Below, piece by piece: positions 8,339 through 16,208 of a DNA stretch of 64,000 bases. The notes beneath the pieces are model-generated. The model did not search any database. It was not told the DNA's origin and worked only from the letters and a program-made list of their open reading frames with translations. The stretch is from Microvirga massiliensis (GTDB taxonomy: Bacteria > Pseudomonadota > Alphaproteobacteria > Rhizobiales > Beijerinckiaceae). The DNA lies in assembly GCF_001006805.1 (NCBI RefSeq), contig NZ_LN811356.1, positions 269,314 to 333,313 on the forward strand. Reading direction: 5' to 3'. How positions within the stretch are numbered: position 1 is the stretch's first letter; the number at the start of each line of letters is the position of its first letter. Both the position numbers and the translations under genes were made by a program.

Positions 8339-10141
8339 ATGAGAGCGATAGGTTTAGCTTTCGGGTTGGCGGCAGTTGCCGGGGTTACGCCGGCACTGGC
8401 CAATGATGAGCTGCAGAAGCTCATCCAAGACCCAAATCAATGGGTCATACAGACCGGCGACTATGCCAATACGCGATACTCGAAACTCGACCAGATCAAA
8501 GCCGACAACGTAGGCAAGCTGCAGGTCGCGTGGACCTTTTCAACCGGCGTGTTGCGTGGACACGAGGGCTCTCCTCTTGTCATCGGCGACGTGATGTATG
8601 TTCATACGCCGTTCCCGAACATCGTCTACGCGCTCGATCTCAACAACGACGGCAAGATCATCTGGAAGTATGAGCCGAAGCAGGATCCGAACGTGATCCC
8701 GGTCATGTGCTGCGACACCGTCTATCGCGGCTTGGCCTATGCCGACGGCAAAATCTTCCTCCATCAGGCCGACACCACTCTGGTGGCGCTCGACGCGAAG
8801 ACCGGCAAGGTCCTCTGGAACGTCGTGAACGGCGATCCCAAGAAGGGCGAGACCAATACCGCAACCGTGCTTCCGGTGAAGGACAAGGTCATCGTCGGGA
8901 TCTCGGGCGGCGAGTACGGCGCGCGCTGCCACGTGACGGCCTACGACATGAACACGGGCAAGCAAGTCTGGCGCGCCTATTCGACGGGACCGGATAACGA
9001 GATCCTTGTCGATCCCGAGAAGACTACTGAACTCGGCAAGCCGGTCGGAAAGGATTCCAGCCTGAAGACCTGGGAAGGCGATCAGTGGAAGACCGGTGGT
9101 GGCTGCACCTGGGGCTGGTTCTCCTATGATCCGCAGCTAAATGCCTTCTTCTATGGGACCGGCAATCCGTCCACCTGGAACCCAAAACAGCGTCCGGGCG
9201 ACAACAAGTGGTCGATGACCATCTTCTCCCGCGACGTCGATACCGGCATGGCGAAGTGGGCCTACCAGATGACCCCACATGATGAGTGGGACTATGACGG
9301 CGTGAACGAGATGGTCCTGGTCGACCAGGAGATCAACGGCCAGCCGCGCAAGCTGCTCGTCCATCACGATCGCAATGGCTTCGCGTACACCATGGATCGC
9401 ACCAACGGCGAATTGCTGGTCGCCGAGAAGTTCGATCCGGCAGTGAACTGGGCCACCAAGGTCGACATGGACAAGAACAGCAAGACCTACGGACGTCCGC
9501 AGGTGGTTGCCCAGTACTCCACGGAGAAGAACGGCGAGGACGTGAATACGAAGGGCGTCTGCCCGGCAGCGCTCGGGACGAAGGACCAGCAACCCTCCAG
9601 CTTCTCTCCGAAGACCGGCCTGTTCTACGTGCCGACGAACCACGTTTGTATGGACTATGAGCCGTTCCGGGTGAGCTACACTCCCGGACAGCCCTATGTC
9701 GGTGCAACGCTGTCGATGTATCCGGCGCCGGGCAGCCATGGCGGCATGGGCAACTTCATCGCGTGGGATGCCCGTACCGGAAAGATCGTCTGGTCGCTTC
9801 CCGAGCAGTTCTCGGTGTGGTCCGGGGCTCTTGCGACGGCTGGCGATGTAGTCTTCTACGGAACGCTCGAAGGCTATCTCAAGGCGGTCGACGCCAAGAC
9901 GGGCAAAGAACTCTATAAGTTCAAGACCCCGTCGGGCATCATCGGCAACGTCATGACCTACACCCATAAGGGCAAGCAATATGTCGCAGTGCTCTCGGGC
10001 GTGGGCGGTTGGGCCGGCATCGGTCTCGCAGCCGGGCTCACGGATCCGCAAGCCGGTCTTGGCGCAGTCGGCGGCTATTCGGCCCTGAGCAACTACACGG
10101 CTCTCGGCGGACAGCTCACCGTCTTCGCGCTTCCGAACTGA
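8339..10141 (+). CDS. xoxF: Lanthanide-dependent methanol dehydrogenase XoxF (PQQ enzyme)
   Basis: 600 residues, the usual XoxF5 length. A signal peptide ends near residue 21 (TPALA|N). The eight-bladed propeller carries the vicinal disulfide pair Cys124-Cys125 that stacks on PQQ, metal ligands Glu192 (GGEYGAR) and Asn276 (GTGNPSTW), catalytic Asp318, and Asp320 (EWDYDG). The second aspartate, two residues after the catalytic one, is diagnostic of lanthanide enzymes; calcium-type MxaF has alanine there. It oxidises methanol to formaldehyde (or formate) in the periplasm and passes electrons to XoxG. GGGAGGAA precedes the ATG. A CTTA-N7-CTTA motif lies in its 345-base leader. Confidence 0.97.
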   Translation: MRAIGLAFGLAAVAGVTPALANDELQKLIQDPNQWVIQTGDYANTRYSKLDQIKADNVGKLQVAWTFSTGVLRGHEGSPLVIGDVMYVHTPFPNIVYALDLNNDGKIIWKYEPKQDPNVIPVMCCDTVYRGLAYADGKIFLHQADTTLVALDAKTGKVLWNVVNGDPKKGETNTATVLPVKDKVIVGISGGEYGARCHVTAYDMNTGKQVWRAYSTGPDNEILVDPEKTTELGKPVGKDSSLKTWEGDQWKTGGGCTWGWFSYDPQLNAFFYGTGNPSTWNPKQRPGDNKWSMTIFSRDVDTGMAKWAYQMTPHDEWDYDGVNEMVLVDQEINGQPRKLLVHHDRNGFAYTMDRTNGELLVAEKFDPAVNWATKVDMDKNSKTYGRPQVVAQYSTEKNGEDVNTKGVCPAALGTKDQQPSSFSPKTGLFYVPTNHVCMDYEPFRVSYTPGQPYVGATLSMYPAPGSHGGMGNFIAWDARTGKIVWSLPEQFSVWSGALATAGDVVFYGTLEGYLKAVDAKTGKELYKFKTPSGIIGNVMTYTHKGKQYVAVLSGVGGWAGIGLAAGLTDPQAGLGAVGGYSALSNYTALGGQLTVFALPN

Positions 10142-10169
10142 CGGCCTGGGCACATCTCTTCGAAAGTTG

Positions 10170-10192
10170 CCGGCGCGGCTCTGCCGCGCCGG
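10170..10192 (+). terminator. GC-rich hairpin after xoxF
   Basis: CCGGCGCGGC-TCT-GCCGCGCCGG, ten perfect pairs with a three-base loop, followed by only TTT. It begins 29 bases after the xoxF stop. With such a short U tract it may be a partial terminator or an mRNA-stabilising end that sets the xoxF:xoxG ratio. Confidence 0.6.
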
Positions 10193-10420
10193 TTTGCGTG
10201 TGGGGCTGGCTCATCCCAGGCCAAATCGCACCCGATCCCGATTTCTTGCGGGAGTCTGATCATTCTGGAATACCGGGTTTCACTTTTGCGGATCTTGCTT
10301 TAGAGGCAGATTGACTGACGTGATCTGTCGCCCATCCTCGCTTCGCTAAGCCGAGCGAAAGCTGAAAACATCGGCGGGCGGAGCAATCCACTGTCTGCGA
10401 ACTCTGTTCGAACGCAATCA

Positions 10421-10963
10421 ATGGGAGAACCTGCGTTGATTCGAGTATCAAGAGCCTCCGCGATTCAGGCGGCCGTCCTGAGCGTCGTATCCCTCATTGC
10501 CGTCGCTCCGGCCGTCCAAGCCGAGCCGAAGAAGCCGGTGAGCGAGGAGGACGGGAAATACTTCGATGCCGAGGGAAATCCGACGTACAACGTAAAGCCG
10601 GACGGAACGGTTGACTGGTATACCTACTCGGGCTTCCGTCGCTATCATGCGGAATGCCATGTCTGCCACGGGCCGGATGGAATGGGCTCCACCTATGCTC
10701 CAGCTCTTATCGAGAGCGTCGAGCGGTTGAGCTACCAGGATTTCATTGCCGTCATCATCCAGGGGCGGGAGAACGTCACCACCGGATCGCAGAGCGTCAT
10801 GCCTTCGTTCGGTACCAATAAAAACGTTGTCTGTTACCTCGACGACATCTACGTTTATCTTCGCGCACGCGGCGACGGGGCGATCGGTCGCGGGCGGCCC
10901 ATGAAGCGCGAAGATAAGCCCCAGGCGGCGATCGATGCCGAAAAAGCCTGTCTTGGCGATTAA
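10421..10963 (+). CDS. xoxG: Cytochrome c XoxG, electron acceptor of XoxF
   Basis: 180 residues from the ATG at 10421. Signal peptide to about residue 34 (AVQA), heme motif CHVCH at 79-83, and a likely distal methionine in VMPSFG (Met127). It receives electrons from XoxF. The stop overlaps xoxJ by 29 bases. Start is open: the first ATG itself overlaps GGGAG, which is well placed (8 bases) for a TTG at 10436, so the true protein may be 175 residues. The 279-base gap after xoxF with a strong hairpin suggests separate or attenuated expression. Confidence 0.93.
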   Translation: MGEPALIRVSRASAIQAAVLSVVSLIAVAPAVQAEPKKPVSEEDGKYFDAEGNPTYNVKPDGTVDWYTYSGFRRYHAECHVCHGPDGMGSTYAPALIESVERLSYQDFIAVIIQGRENVTTGSQSVMPSFGTNKNVVCYLDDIYVYLRARGDGAIGRGRPMKREDKPQAAIDAEKACLGD

Positions 10964-11828
10964 AACGTGGCGGGTAAGCGCGGTAATGTCCGCGCTTACC
11001 TTCCTGCCTCTCTGGGCTGCGCCAATCATGCCGGCTGCAGCCCAGCAGATCCCCGATCTCGTGACGCCCGATGTCCTGCGCGTCTGCGCCGACCCGGCGA
11101 ACATGCCGCTTTCGAACCGCAAGGGAGAAGGCTTCGAGAACAAGATCGCCTCGATCATCGCTGACGAGCTGAAGATCGGCGTTCGCTACTATTGGCTTTC
11201 GCAAGGGCCCGGGTTCGTCCGAAATACCCTCGGGCTTAAGCTCTGCGACGTAATCATCGGCTATGCGATCACTACGGAACTGGTCCAGCACTCCAATCCC
11301 TACTATCGATCTGTCTACACCCTCCTGGTCAAGCGGGGCGGAGAACTCAGCGGGATCAAGGAACTGGCCGACCCTCGACTCAAGGGGAAAAAGATAGGAG
11401 TCATCGCGGCAACTCCGCCCGTCGATCATCTCCAGGAACTCGGACTGCTCCCCGAAACGAAGCCCTACTCGCTACTCGTCGACCGCCGTTACGAGGCACC
11501 GGCCCAGGATATGATGGCCGATCTCCTCGCGGGCAGGATCGATGCCGGGATCCTCTGGGGTCCGATCGGCGGCCCCCTTGCAAAGCAGACGAATGGCGAG
11601 GTCGAAGTGGTCCCGCTCGTCAACGAAACGGAGCGACCGCCGCTCGCCTACTGGATCGGCTTGGGCATCCGCCCGCGGGAAAACGAATGGAAACATACCC
11701 TCAACAGGGTCTTGCGCCGACGCGAAGCGGATATCCGGCGCGTTCTTCTCGACTATGGGGTCCCGCTCCTCGACGATGAGAACCACCTCATTACCATGTC
11801 CGAGGGTAATGGGACGGCGAAGCAATGA
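10935..11828 (+). CDS. xoxJ: XoxJ periplasmic binding-like protein
   Basis: 297 residues with a long signal peptide (cleavage near PAAAQ, residues 35-38) and a type 2 periplasmic-binding fold (LRVCADPANMPLSN, then CDVIIGYAITTE). This is the quinoprotein-associated, MoxJ/XoxJ group that sits beside methanol dehydrogenase and cytochrome genes and is thought to assist XoxF activation rather than import a solute. It overlaps xoxG by 29 bases and the next gene by 4 (ATGA). A second in-frame ATG at 10986 would still leave a shorter signal peptide. Confidence 0.9.
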   Translation: MPKKPVLAIKTWRVSAVMSALTFLPLWAAPIMPAAAQQIPDLVTPDVLRVCADPANMPLSNRKGEGFENKIASIIADELKIGVRYYWLSQGPGFVRNTLGLKLCDVIIGYAITTELVQHSNPYYRSVYTLLVKRGGELSGIKELADPRLKGKKIGVIAATPPVDHLQELGLLPETKPYSLLVDRRYEAPAQDMMADLLAGRIDAGILWGPIGGPLAKQTNGEVEVVPLVNETERPPLAYWIGLGIRPRENEWKHTLNRVLRRREADIRRVLLDYGVPLLDDENHLITMSEGNGTAKQ

Positions 11829-12367
11829 GGGCCGCGTACCTGGCTGTGGTCGCGGCGCTCCCAGGGATTCTCCAGCCGGCCCTCGCCGATGCGCCGCCCG
11901 AGCCGGAAGGCTATCGTCTCGAGAACTATCGCGCGCCAACGCCTGCAACTCTCACTGGTGCCAAGGTCATCGACACAAGCGAGGCTAAGTCGCTCTGGCA
12001 GCAGCAGGCGGCCATCTTCGTGGATGTTCTGCCGCAGCCCCCACGACCGGCTAACCTGCCGCCCGATACGCTCTGGCGCGTGCCGCCGCGGAACAGCATT
12101 CCGGGAGCCATCTGGCTGCCAAATGTCGGCTTCGGCGAGATTGCCGCTGAAACCAGCGCCTATTTCCAGCACGGCCTCGATACCGCGACGGGCGGCGACC
12201 GAACCCGCCCACTCGTGTTTTTCTGCGAACGGAATTGCTGGATGTCATGGAACGCAGCAAAGCGTGCCATGACCTATGGCTACTCCGCAGTGTCCTGGTA
12301 CCCCGAGGGTACCGAAGGCTGGAAAGAGGCAGACCTCCCGCTCGAGAAAGTCGAGAAAGCCCCGTAG
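11825..12367 (+). CDS. PQQ-dependent catabolism-associated rhodanese-like Cys-Trp motif protein
   Basis: 180 residues with a signal peptide (to about ALAD, residue 22). A rhodanese-like region ends in VFFCERNCWMSWNAAKRAM, carrying the Cys-x3-Cys-Trp motif characteristic of a family known only from PQQ-alcohol dehydrogenase neighbourhoods. The paired cysteines suggest periplasmic thiol or sulfur chemistry, perhaps with the SoxYZ-like carrier and SoxH-like hydrolase nearby; that link is inference. Translationally coupled to xoxJ by an ATGA overlap. Confidence 0.85.
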   Translation: MRAAYLAVVAALPGILQPALADAPPEPEGYRLENYRAPTPATLTGAKVIDTSEAKSLWQQQAAIFVDVLPQPPRPANLPPDTLWRVPPRNSIPGAIWLPNVGFGEIAAETSAYFQHGLDTATGGDRTRPLVFFCERNCWMSWNAAKRAMTYGYSAVSWYPEGTEGWKEADLPLEKVEKAP

Positions 12368-12385
12368 GGCCGTGCCGCACGGCCC
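12367..12385 (+). terminator. Hairpin at the end of the xox operon
   Basis: GGGCCGTG-CCG-CACGGCCC, eight perfect pairs beginning in the stop codon of the Cys-Trp protein. There is no U tract. It sits between convergent genes (the xox operon and folK) and could limit read-through in both directions. Confidence 0.5.
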
Positions 12386-12450
12386 GCGATGCGGTCGCGA
12401 TAACCTGTGGCGGGTTTCGAGGCGACCCGCATTGGCAGCGTCCGCGATTT

Positions 12451-12933
12451 CTACAGATCATTCACCCGTTCGATGCCGCCCCTGTCCACGCGCGCCAGAG
12501 CCTCGGCGATGCTCGATTCTCCAATCTTGAGATTGGGCGCGATTTCGGCGAGGGGAACGAGAACGAAGGCGCGCTCGGCGAGGTGCGGGTGGGGCAGGGT
12601 GAGCGTCTCGTCCGCCACATGACGTCCGTCATAGACGAGGACATCGATATCGATAAGCCTCGGTCCCCATTTCTCGTCTCGTACACGCCCGAGGGAACGC
12701 TCGACACTCAGGCAGACCTCCAGAAGGTCGTGGGGCGCAAGATCGGTTTCCACGGCCGCGGCCGCATTGAGGAACCAGTCCTGGTCCGTCTTGCCCCAGG
12801 GGGGCGTCCGGTAGAATCCGGAGCATGAAACGACCTTCACGCCGGCAGCCTCGTCAAGCCGCCGCAGGGCCTCCCGCAGCATGGCGGACTTGTCGCCGAC
12901 ATTGCTGCCGAGGCCGAGATAAGCCCTAGCCAT
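12451..12933 (-). CDS. folK: 6-hydroxymethyl-7,8-dihydropterin pyrophosphokinase
   Basis: 160 residues starting MARAYLGLGSNVGDK, the standard HPPK opening. Substrate and ATP-site motifs follow: FYRTPPWGKTDQDWFLNAA, the RDEKWGPRLIDIDVLVYDG block that binds two magnesium ions, and LPHPHLAERAFVLVPL. It pyrophosphorylates hydroxymethyl-dihydropterin for folate, and possibly also feeds the H4MPT dihydropteroate synthase. It overlaps the folB stop by 8 bases, last in folP-folB-folK. Confidence 0.95.
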   Translation of the reverse strand: MARAYLGLGSNVGDKSAMLREALRRLDEAAGVKVVSCSGFYRTPPWGKTDQDWFLNAAAAVETDLAPHDLLEVCLSVERSLGRVRDEKWGPRLIDIDVLVYDGRHVADETLTLPHPHLAERAFVLVPLAEIAPNLKIGESSIAEALARVDRGGIERVNDL

Positions 12934-13294
12934 TGCGGCGTCTCGTGATTTCCACGGTGACCCCATCGATGATCGCGGGCACGGGCGCGCTCGGTTTCTC
13001 GACACGGACCGTGATCGCCTCGAGGCGCGGGAAGGTGGAGAGGGCGGCCTGTGCGATGTTTTCGGCAAGCGCCTCTATGATCTTGAACCGCTTGCCGGTC
13101 GCGATACTGCCGACCAGCTCGGTGAGCTGGACGTAGCAGATCGTGCTCTGCCAGTCGTCATGTTCCCCGGCAGCCCGAAGGTCGAGGCAGCAATCGAGTG
13201 AAACATAGAACCGCTGCCCGAGCCGTTCTTCCTCCGCGTGAACGCCGTGATAGGCGTAAATGGCGATGCGATCGACGAGGATCCGGTCAGTCAT
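12926..13294 (-). CDS. folB: Dihydroneopterin aldolase
   Basis: 122 residues with the FolB core: RIAIYAYHGVHAEEERLGQR (catalytic loop with tyrosine and glutamate), IEALAENIA and a C-terminal VRVEKPSAPVPAIIDGVTVE. It converts dihydroneopterin to hydroxymethyl-dihydropterin plus glycolaldehyde, the precursor of both folate and methanopterin. It overlaps folP by 4 bases and folK by 8, so the three are one translationally coupled operon. Confidence 0.95.
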   Translation of the reverse strand: MTDRILVDRIAIYAYHGVHAEEERLGQRFYVSLDCCLDLRAAGEHDDWQSTICYVQLTELVGSIATGKRFKIIEALAENIAQAALSTFPRLEAITVRVEKPSAPVPAIIDGVTVEITRRRNG

Positions 13295-14139
13295 GTATTG
13301 CGCCCTCTGATGACATCCGCGACCTGGCAGGCTTCGACATGGGGCCGCACATCGTGGACGCGCACGATGTCGGCCCCGTAGGAGATAGCCATGACGTGAC
13401 TTGCAATGGAACCGTACAGCCGGTCCTTCGGCGCGGTCGTCGTGTTGTGAATACGGCCAAGCACCGATTTCCGGGATACTCCTACAAGGACAGGAAAGCC
13501 GAGGGCCCTGATCTCGGGCAAGCGCCGCAATGCCTCGAGATGCTGGTCCCAGCTTTTTCCAAAGCCGATTCCCGGATCGAGAATGATGTGCCTGTCGGGA
13601 ATGCCGGCTCGCCGGGCATGCTCGATCGAGCGATCGAAGAACGACTTCATATCGCTGATGATATCGATCGTGGGGTCGATCTCTTCCCGGTTGTGCATGA
13701 TGATCACCGGCGCGCCGAATTCGGCTGCGACCGAGGCGATGTCCGGATCGCGCTGCAGCCCCCAGATGTCATTGACGATCGATGCACCGGCTTGCAGGGC
13801 AAGTCGTGCGGTCGAGGCCTTGTAGGTATCGATCGAGATCGGGATTGTCACGCTTCTCGCGAGGCTCTCCACGACGGGCAGCACCCGCCGCTGTTCCTCC
13901 TCAGCGGAAACAGGAACATGGCCCGGCCGTGTGGATTCGCCGCCCACGTCGATGATGTCGGCTCCCTCGTCCTGAAGAGATCTTGCGTGCGAGACCGCAA
14001 CATTGAGGGCTTCGAACTGACCACCGTCCGAAAAGGAATCCGGCGTCACGTTCAGGATGCCCATGATGAGCGTTCTCCGGCCGAGATCCGGAAGCAGTGC
14101 GATCCGCGGGGCATGCCCTTCGGTTTCGTTCGTCACCAT
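13291..14139 (-). CDS. folP: Dihydropteroate synthase (canonical)
   Basis: 282 residues from the ATG at 14139. Pterin and pABA site motifs are clear: ILNVTPDSFSDGG, IIDVGGESTRPG, ISIDTYKA, VNDIWGLQRD, ILDPGIGFGKS and VGVSRKSVLG. It joins pABA to hydroxymethyl-dihydropterin pyrophosphate in folate synthesis. A second, archaeal-type dihydropteroate synthase-like protein is encoded at 36436-37842, presumably for H4MPT. The open frame continues upstream of 14139 but that part overlaps the divergent SoxYZ-like region and has no family match. Confidence 0.95.
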   Translation of the reverse strand: MVTNETEGHAPRIALLPDLGRRTLIMGILNVTPDSFSDGGQFEALNVAVSHARSLQDEGADIIDVGGESTRPGHVPVSAEEEQRRVLPVVESLARSVTIPISIDTYKASTARLALQAGASIVNDIWGLQRDPDIASVAAEFGAPVIIMHNREEIDPTIDIISDMKSFFDRSIEHARRAGIPDRHIILDPGIGFGKSWDQHLEALRRLPEIRALGFPVLVGVSRKSVLGRIHNTTTAPKDRLYGSIASHVMAISYGADIVRVHDVRPHVEACQVADVIRGRNT

Positions 14140-14276
14140 AACTGTCCTGACTGGTTGGTGAGTTCGCCCCTTTTGAGCGCAACGGATGCAGGGCACAAGC
14201 GTCCCCTTGCTGCATGCCGGTTCGCCGACCAGATCCGATATGATAGATTGTTGACCTTCAGACCAGGAGAGCGTCC

Positions 14277-15068
14277 ATGCCTTCGCGTTCCATCCGAGCC
14301 GTCCTCGGGAGCGTCGCCTTCGCGGGCCTGTTCCTTGCAATGGGCCCAAGCTTTGCTCAAAGCGAGGCGACCTGGTCGGAGATACGAACCAATGCGATCG
14401 GCGACCGGCTTCCGCAGGAAGGTGAGGGGCTCCTCACATTGGTCGCTCCGAAGCGGGCCGAGGACGCCGCCATCGTGCCGATCGAGCTTCATGTCAAGCT
14501 TCCGGAGGGCGACCCCCGGCAAGTCACGAAGCTGACTCTCGTCGTGGACGAAAATCCTGCACCCGTCGTCGGGACATTCTCCTTTCCGGAGGGCCGTCGC
14601 GCCTTCGATCTCTCCCTGCGCGTCCGGGTCGACTCCTACTCCTTCGTGCGGGCGATTGCCGAAACGAGCGACGGCACGCTCCACATGACGAAGGCTTATG
14701 TGAAGGCTGCCGGAGGCTGCTCAGCGCCGGCCGTGAAGGACCCGACCGAAGCGCTGGCCAATCTCGGGCAGATGCGCTTCCGCACCTATCCGGAGCGGGG
14801 CGAGGCGCAAGTCCAGGTGCGACACCCCAATTATTCCGGTCTGCAGATGGACCAGATCACGCGCCTCTACACGCCGGCCTGGTATGTCGAAACCCTGTCG
14901 GTCCGCCAGGGCGACCGGACCCTCTTCACGATGGAGGGGGGCATCTCGATCAGCGAGGATCCCACCTTCCGGTTCTCCTATACTCCCAGCGACGAGGCCG
15001 TCACCGTCGAGGCGAAAGATACCCAGGGGCGGGAGTTCAGGCAGACCTTCCCGGGGTCGAGTGCGTAA
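14277..15068 (+). CDS. Quinoprotein dehydrogenase-associated SoxYZ-like carrier
   Basis: 263 residues with a signal peptide (cleavage near SFAQ, residue 24). The N-terminal half is SoxY-like and ends in a flexible AAGGCSAPA with the single carrier-type cysteine at about residue 146; the C-terminal half is SoxZ-like (MRFRTYPERGEAQVQVRHPN). Fused SoxY-SoxZ proteins of this kind are known from PQQ-dehydrogenase loci. The cysteine could carry a covalent intermediate handled by the SoxH-like hydrolase at 7052-7993. The cargo is unknown. It is divergent from folP, with 137 bases between the starts. Confidence 0.87.
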   Translation: MPSRSIRAVLGSVAFAGLFLAMGPSFAQSEATWSEIRTNAIGDRLPQEGEGLLTLVAPKRAEDAAIVPIELHVKLPEGDPRQVTKLTLVVDENPAPVVGTFSFPEGRRAFDLSLRVRVDSYSFVRAIAETSDGTLHMTKAYVKAAGGCSAPAVKDPTEALANLGQMRFRTYPERGEAQVQVRHPNYSGLQMDQITRLYTPAWYVETLSVRQGDRTLFTMEGGISISEDPTFRFSYTPSDEAVTVEAKDTQGREFRQTFPGSSA

Positions 15069-15127
15069 GTGTGATCCGGTTGAGGGTGGCGGCGCTGACG
15101 TCGAGAGCTCACGCAGCCCGATCACGC

Positions 15128-15487
15128 CTACCTGAAGCAGCGGATCTCCGCCTCAGCCTGAGCACGCCGCAGGTTCGCGACGATGTCGTCGAACATCTTT
15201 ACGCTTTTGAAGGTAGCGGCTTGCTGGCCGACGCCTTGGCGCATCGAGAGGATGGTCTCGGCCTGGACATACTTGTCGTAGGGCAGGATCGAGGCCAGGA
15301 CATCGACCGAACAGGAGCAGTGCTCCAGGCTCTCGCGAGTTTGCCCGTTTACCGCCATGCAGCCGAACACGTATTCGGCACGGGCGCTGGTCGGGTAGTC
15401 GTTCGTCTCCGCGGCTCCGGCAGAAACGAGCAGGCCGAGCCACAGCGCTCCAGCAGCGATGCCGCACTCGGCAAGCGATCTGGTCAT
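15128..15487 (-). CDS. Periplasmic protein of unknown function, PQQ-locus associated
   Basis: 119 residues with a signal peptide (to about AGAAE). The mature part has conserved-looking cysteines: one in YVFGCMAVNGQ, two in LEHCSCSVDVLAS, and a last one near the C-terminus (EIRCFR), followed by a helical region. The ATG at 15487 begins at the signal peptide; the frame is open upstream. It lies downstream of pqqE and the next unknown gene on the same strand, and four cysteines suggest two disulfides. I do not recognise a described family; a role in methanol oxidation is inferred from position only. Confidence 0.65.
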   Translation of the reverse strand: MTRSLAECGIAAGALWLGLLVSAGAAETNDYPTSARAEYVFGCMAVNGQTRESLEHCSCSVDVLASILPYDKYVQAETILSMRQGVGQQAATFKSVKMFDDIVANLRRAQAEAEIRCFR

Positions 15488-15542
15488 GAGTTGCGCTCTC
15501 CCGTTGGGTTTCAGAACAATGGCTCCCGGGTGGTGATGGCGC

Positions 15543-16208
15543 TCAGCTGGATGACGGCTCATAGGTCAAAGTCTCGCGGAGAAGCTCGGCGCCGTCCGCT
15601 GCAGTGGCCCGAGCCTCGATGGATAGGATCGCGCCCGGCACCTGATCCGAGGTGACGAAAGTGTAGGTCAGGCTTTCCAGGCCCCGCATGCGATCCTTGT
15701 GGGAGTCGTCCAGGAAGGGCCGGGTCTCGATCCGTGTGACCTCTACGGAGCGGCCGCGAACCGTGGCGGTCTCCGGCGTCATGACCGCCTTCTCGCGGAG
15801 GCCGGCGCGGATTGCGTTCTTCAGGTAGCGCGGGTTGGCTTTGAGGATCTTGGCTAGATCGATCAAGTGATGCTCCAGAAAGAGCACGATCACCGGATTG
15901 CCTTCGACATCCTCGAAAGGACCGGCAGGAAGGCGTCGGCCGTCGGAAAACATCTGCACCTTCACGGTCCGCTTCGCATCGCTCGCACCGGCCTCGAGGG
16001 TAAGGCGGATCCTGTCATCGAAGGAAGGGCCAAGGGCGGGCTCGATCGGCGTGGATCGCTGATAATGATAGACCAGTTCGGTCCCGGCGACCGCGGTCTG
16101 CCAGTGAGGCGTCTCGAAGAGCAGGTCGGCCGGCTGGCGTTCCTGAGCCAGGGCACCGGCTCCGGATAGCAGCAGCAGGACGGCCGCGATTCGGTGAAAC
16201 TGCCTCAC
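15543..16208 (-). CDS. Exported protein of unknown function coupled to pqqE
   Basis: 221 residues from a GTG at 16208 (RBS AAGGAG, 6 bases away). The signal peptide ends near GALAQ (residue 22); the mature protein is rich in beta strands with no cysteine-rich or metal motif. The start overlaps the pqqE stop (GTGTGA), so it is translated with the pqq operon. Coupling to PQQ synthesis suggests a periplasmic role such as PQQ delivery or quinoprotein maturation, but this is inference; no domain is recognised. Confidence 0.7.
   Translation of the reverse strand: MRQFHRIAAVLLLLSGAGALAQERQPADLLFETPHWQTAVAGTELVYHYQRSTPIEPALGPSFDDRIRLTLEAGASDAKRTVKVQMFSDGRRLPAGPFEDVEGNPVIVLFLEHHLIDLAKILKANPRYLKNAIRAGLREKAVMTPETATVRGRSVEVTRIETRPFLDDSHKDRMRGLESLTYTFVTSDQVPGAILSIEARATAADGAELLRETLTYEPSSS

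Noticed and set aside
8339..10141. Calcium-type methanol dehydrogenase MxaF
   Set aside because: Residue 320 is aspartate (EWDYDG), the lanthanide signature; there is no mxaI-like small subunit nearby.
13198..14535. A 445-residue open frame on the plus strand
   Set aside because: Antisense to folP and folB and overlapping the SoxYZ-like gene in another frame; no recognisable domain.
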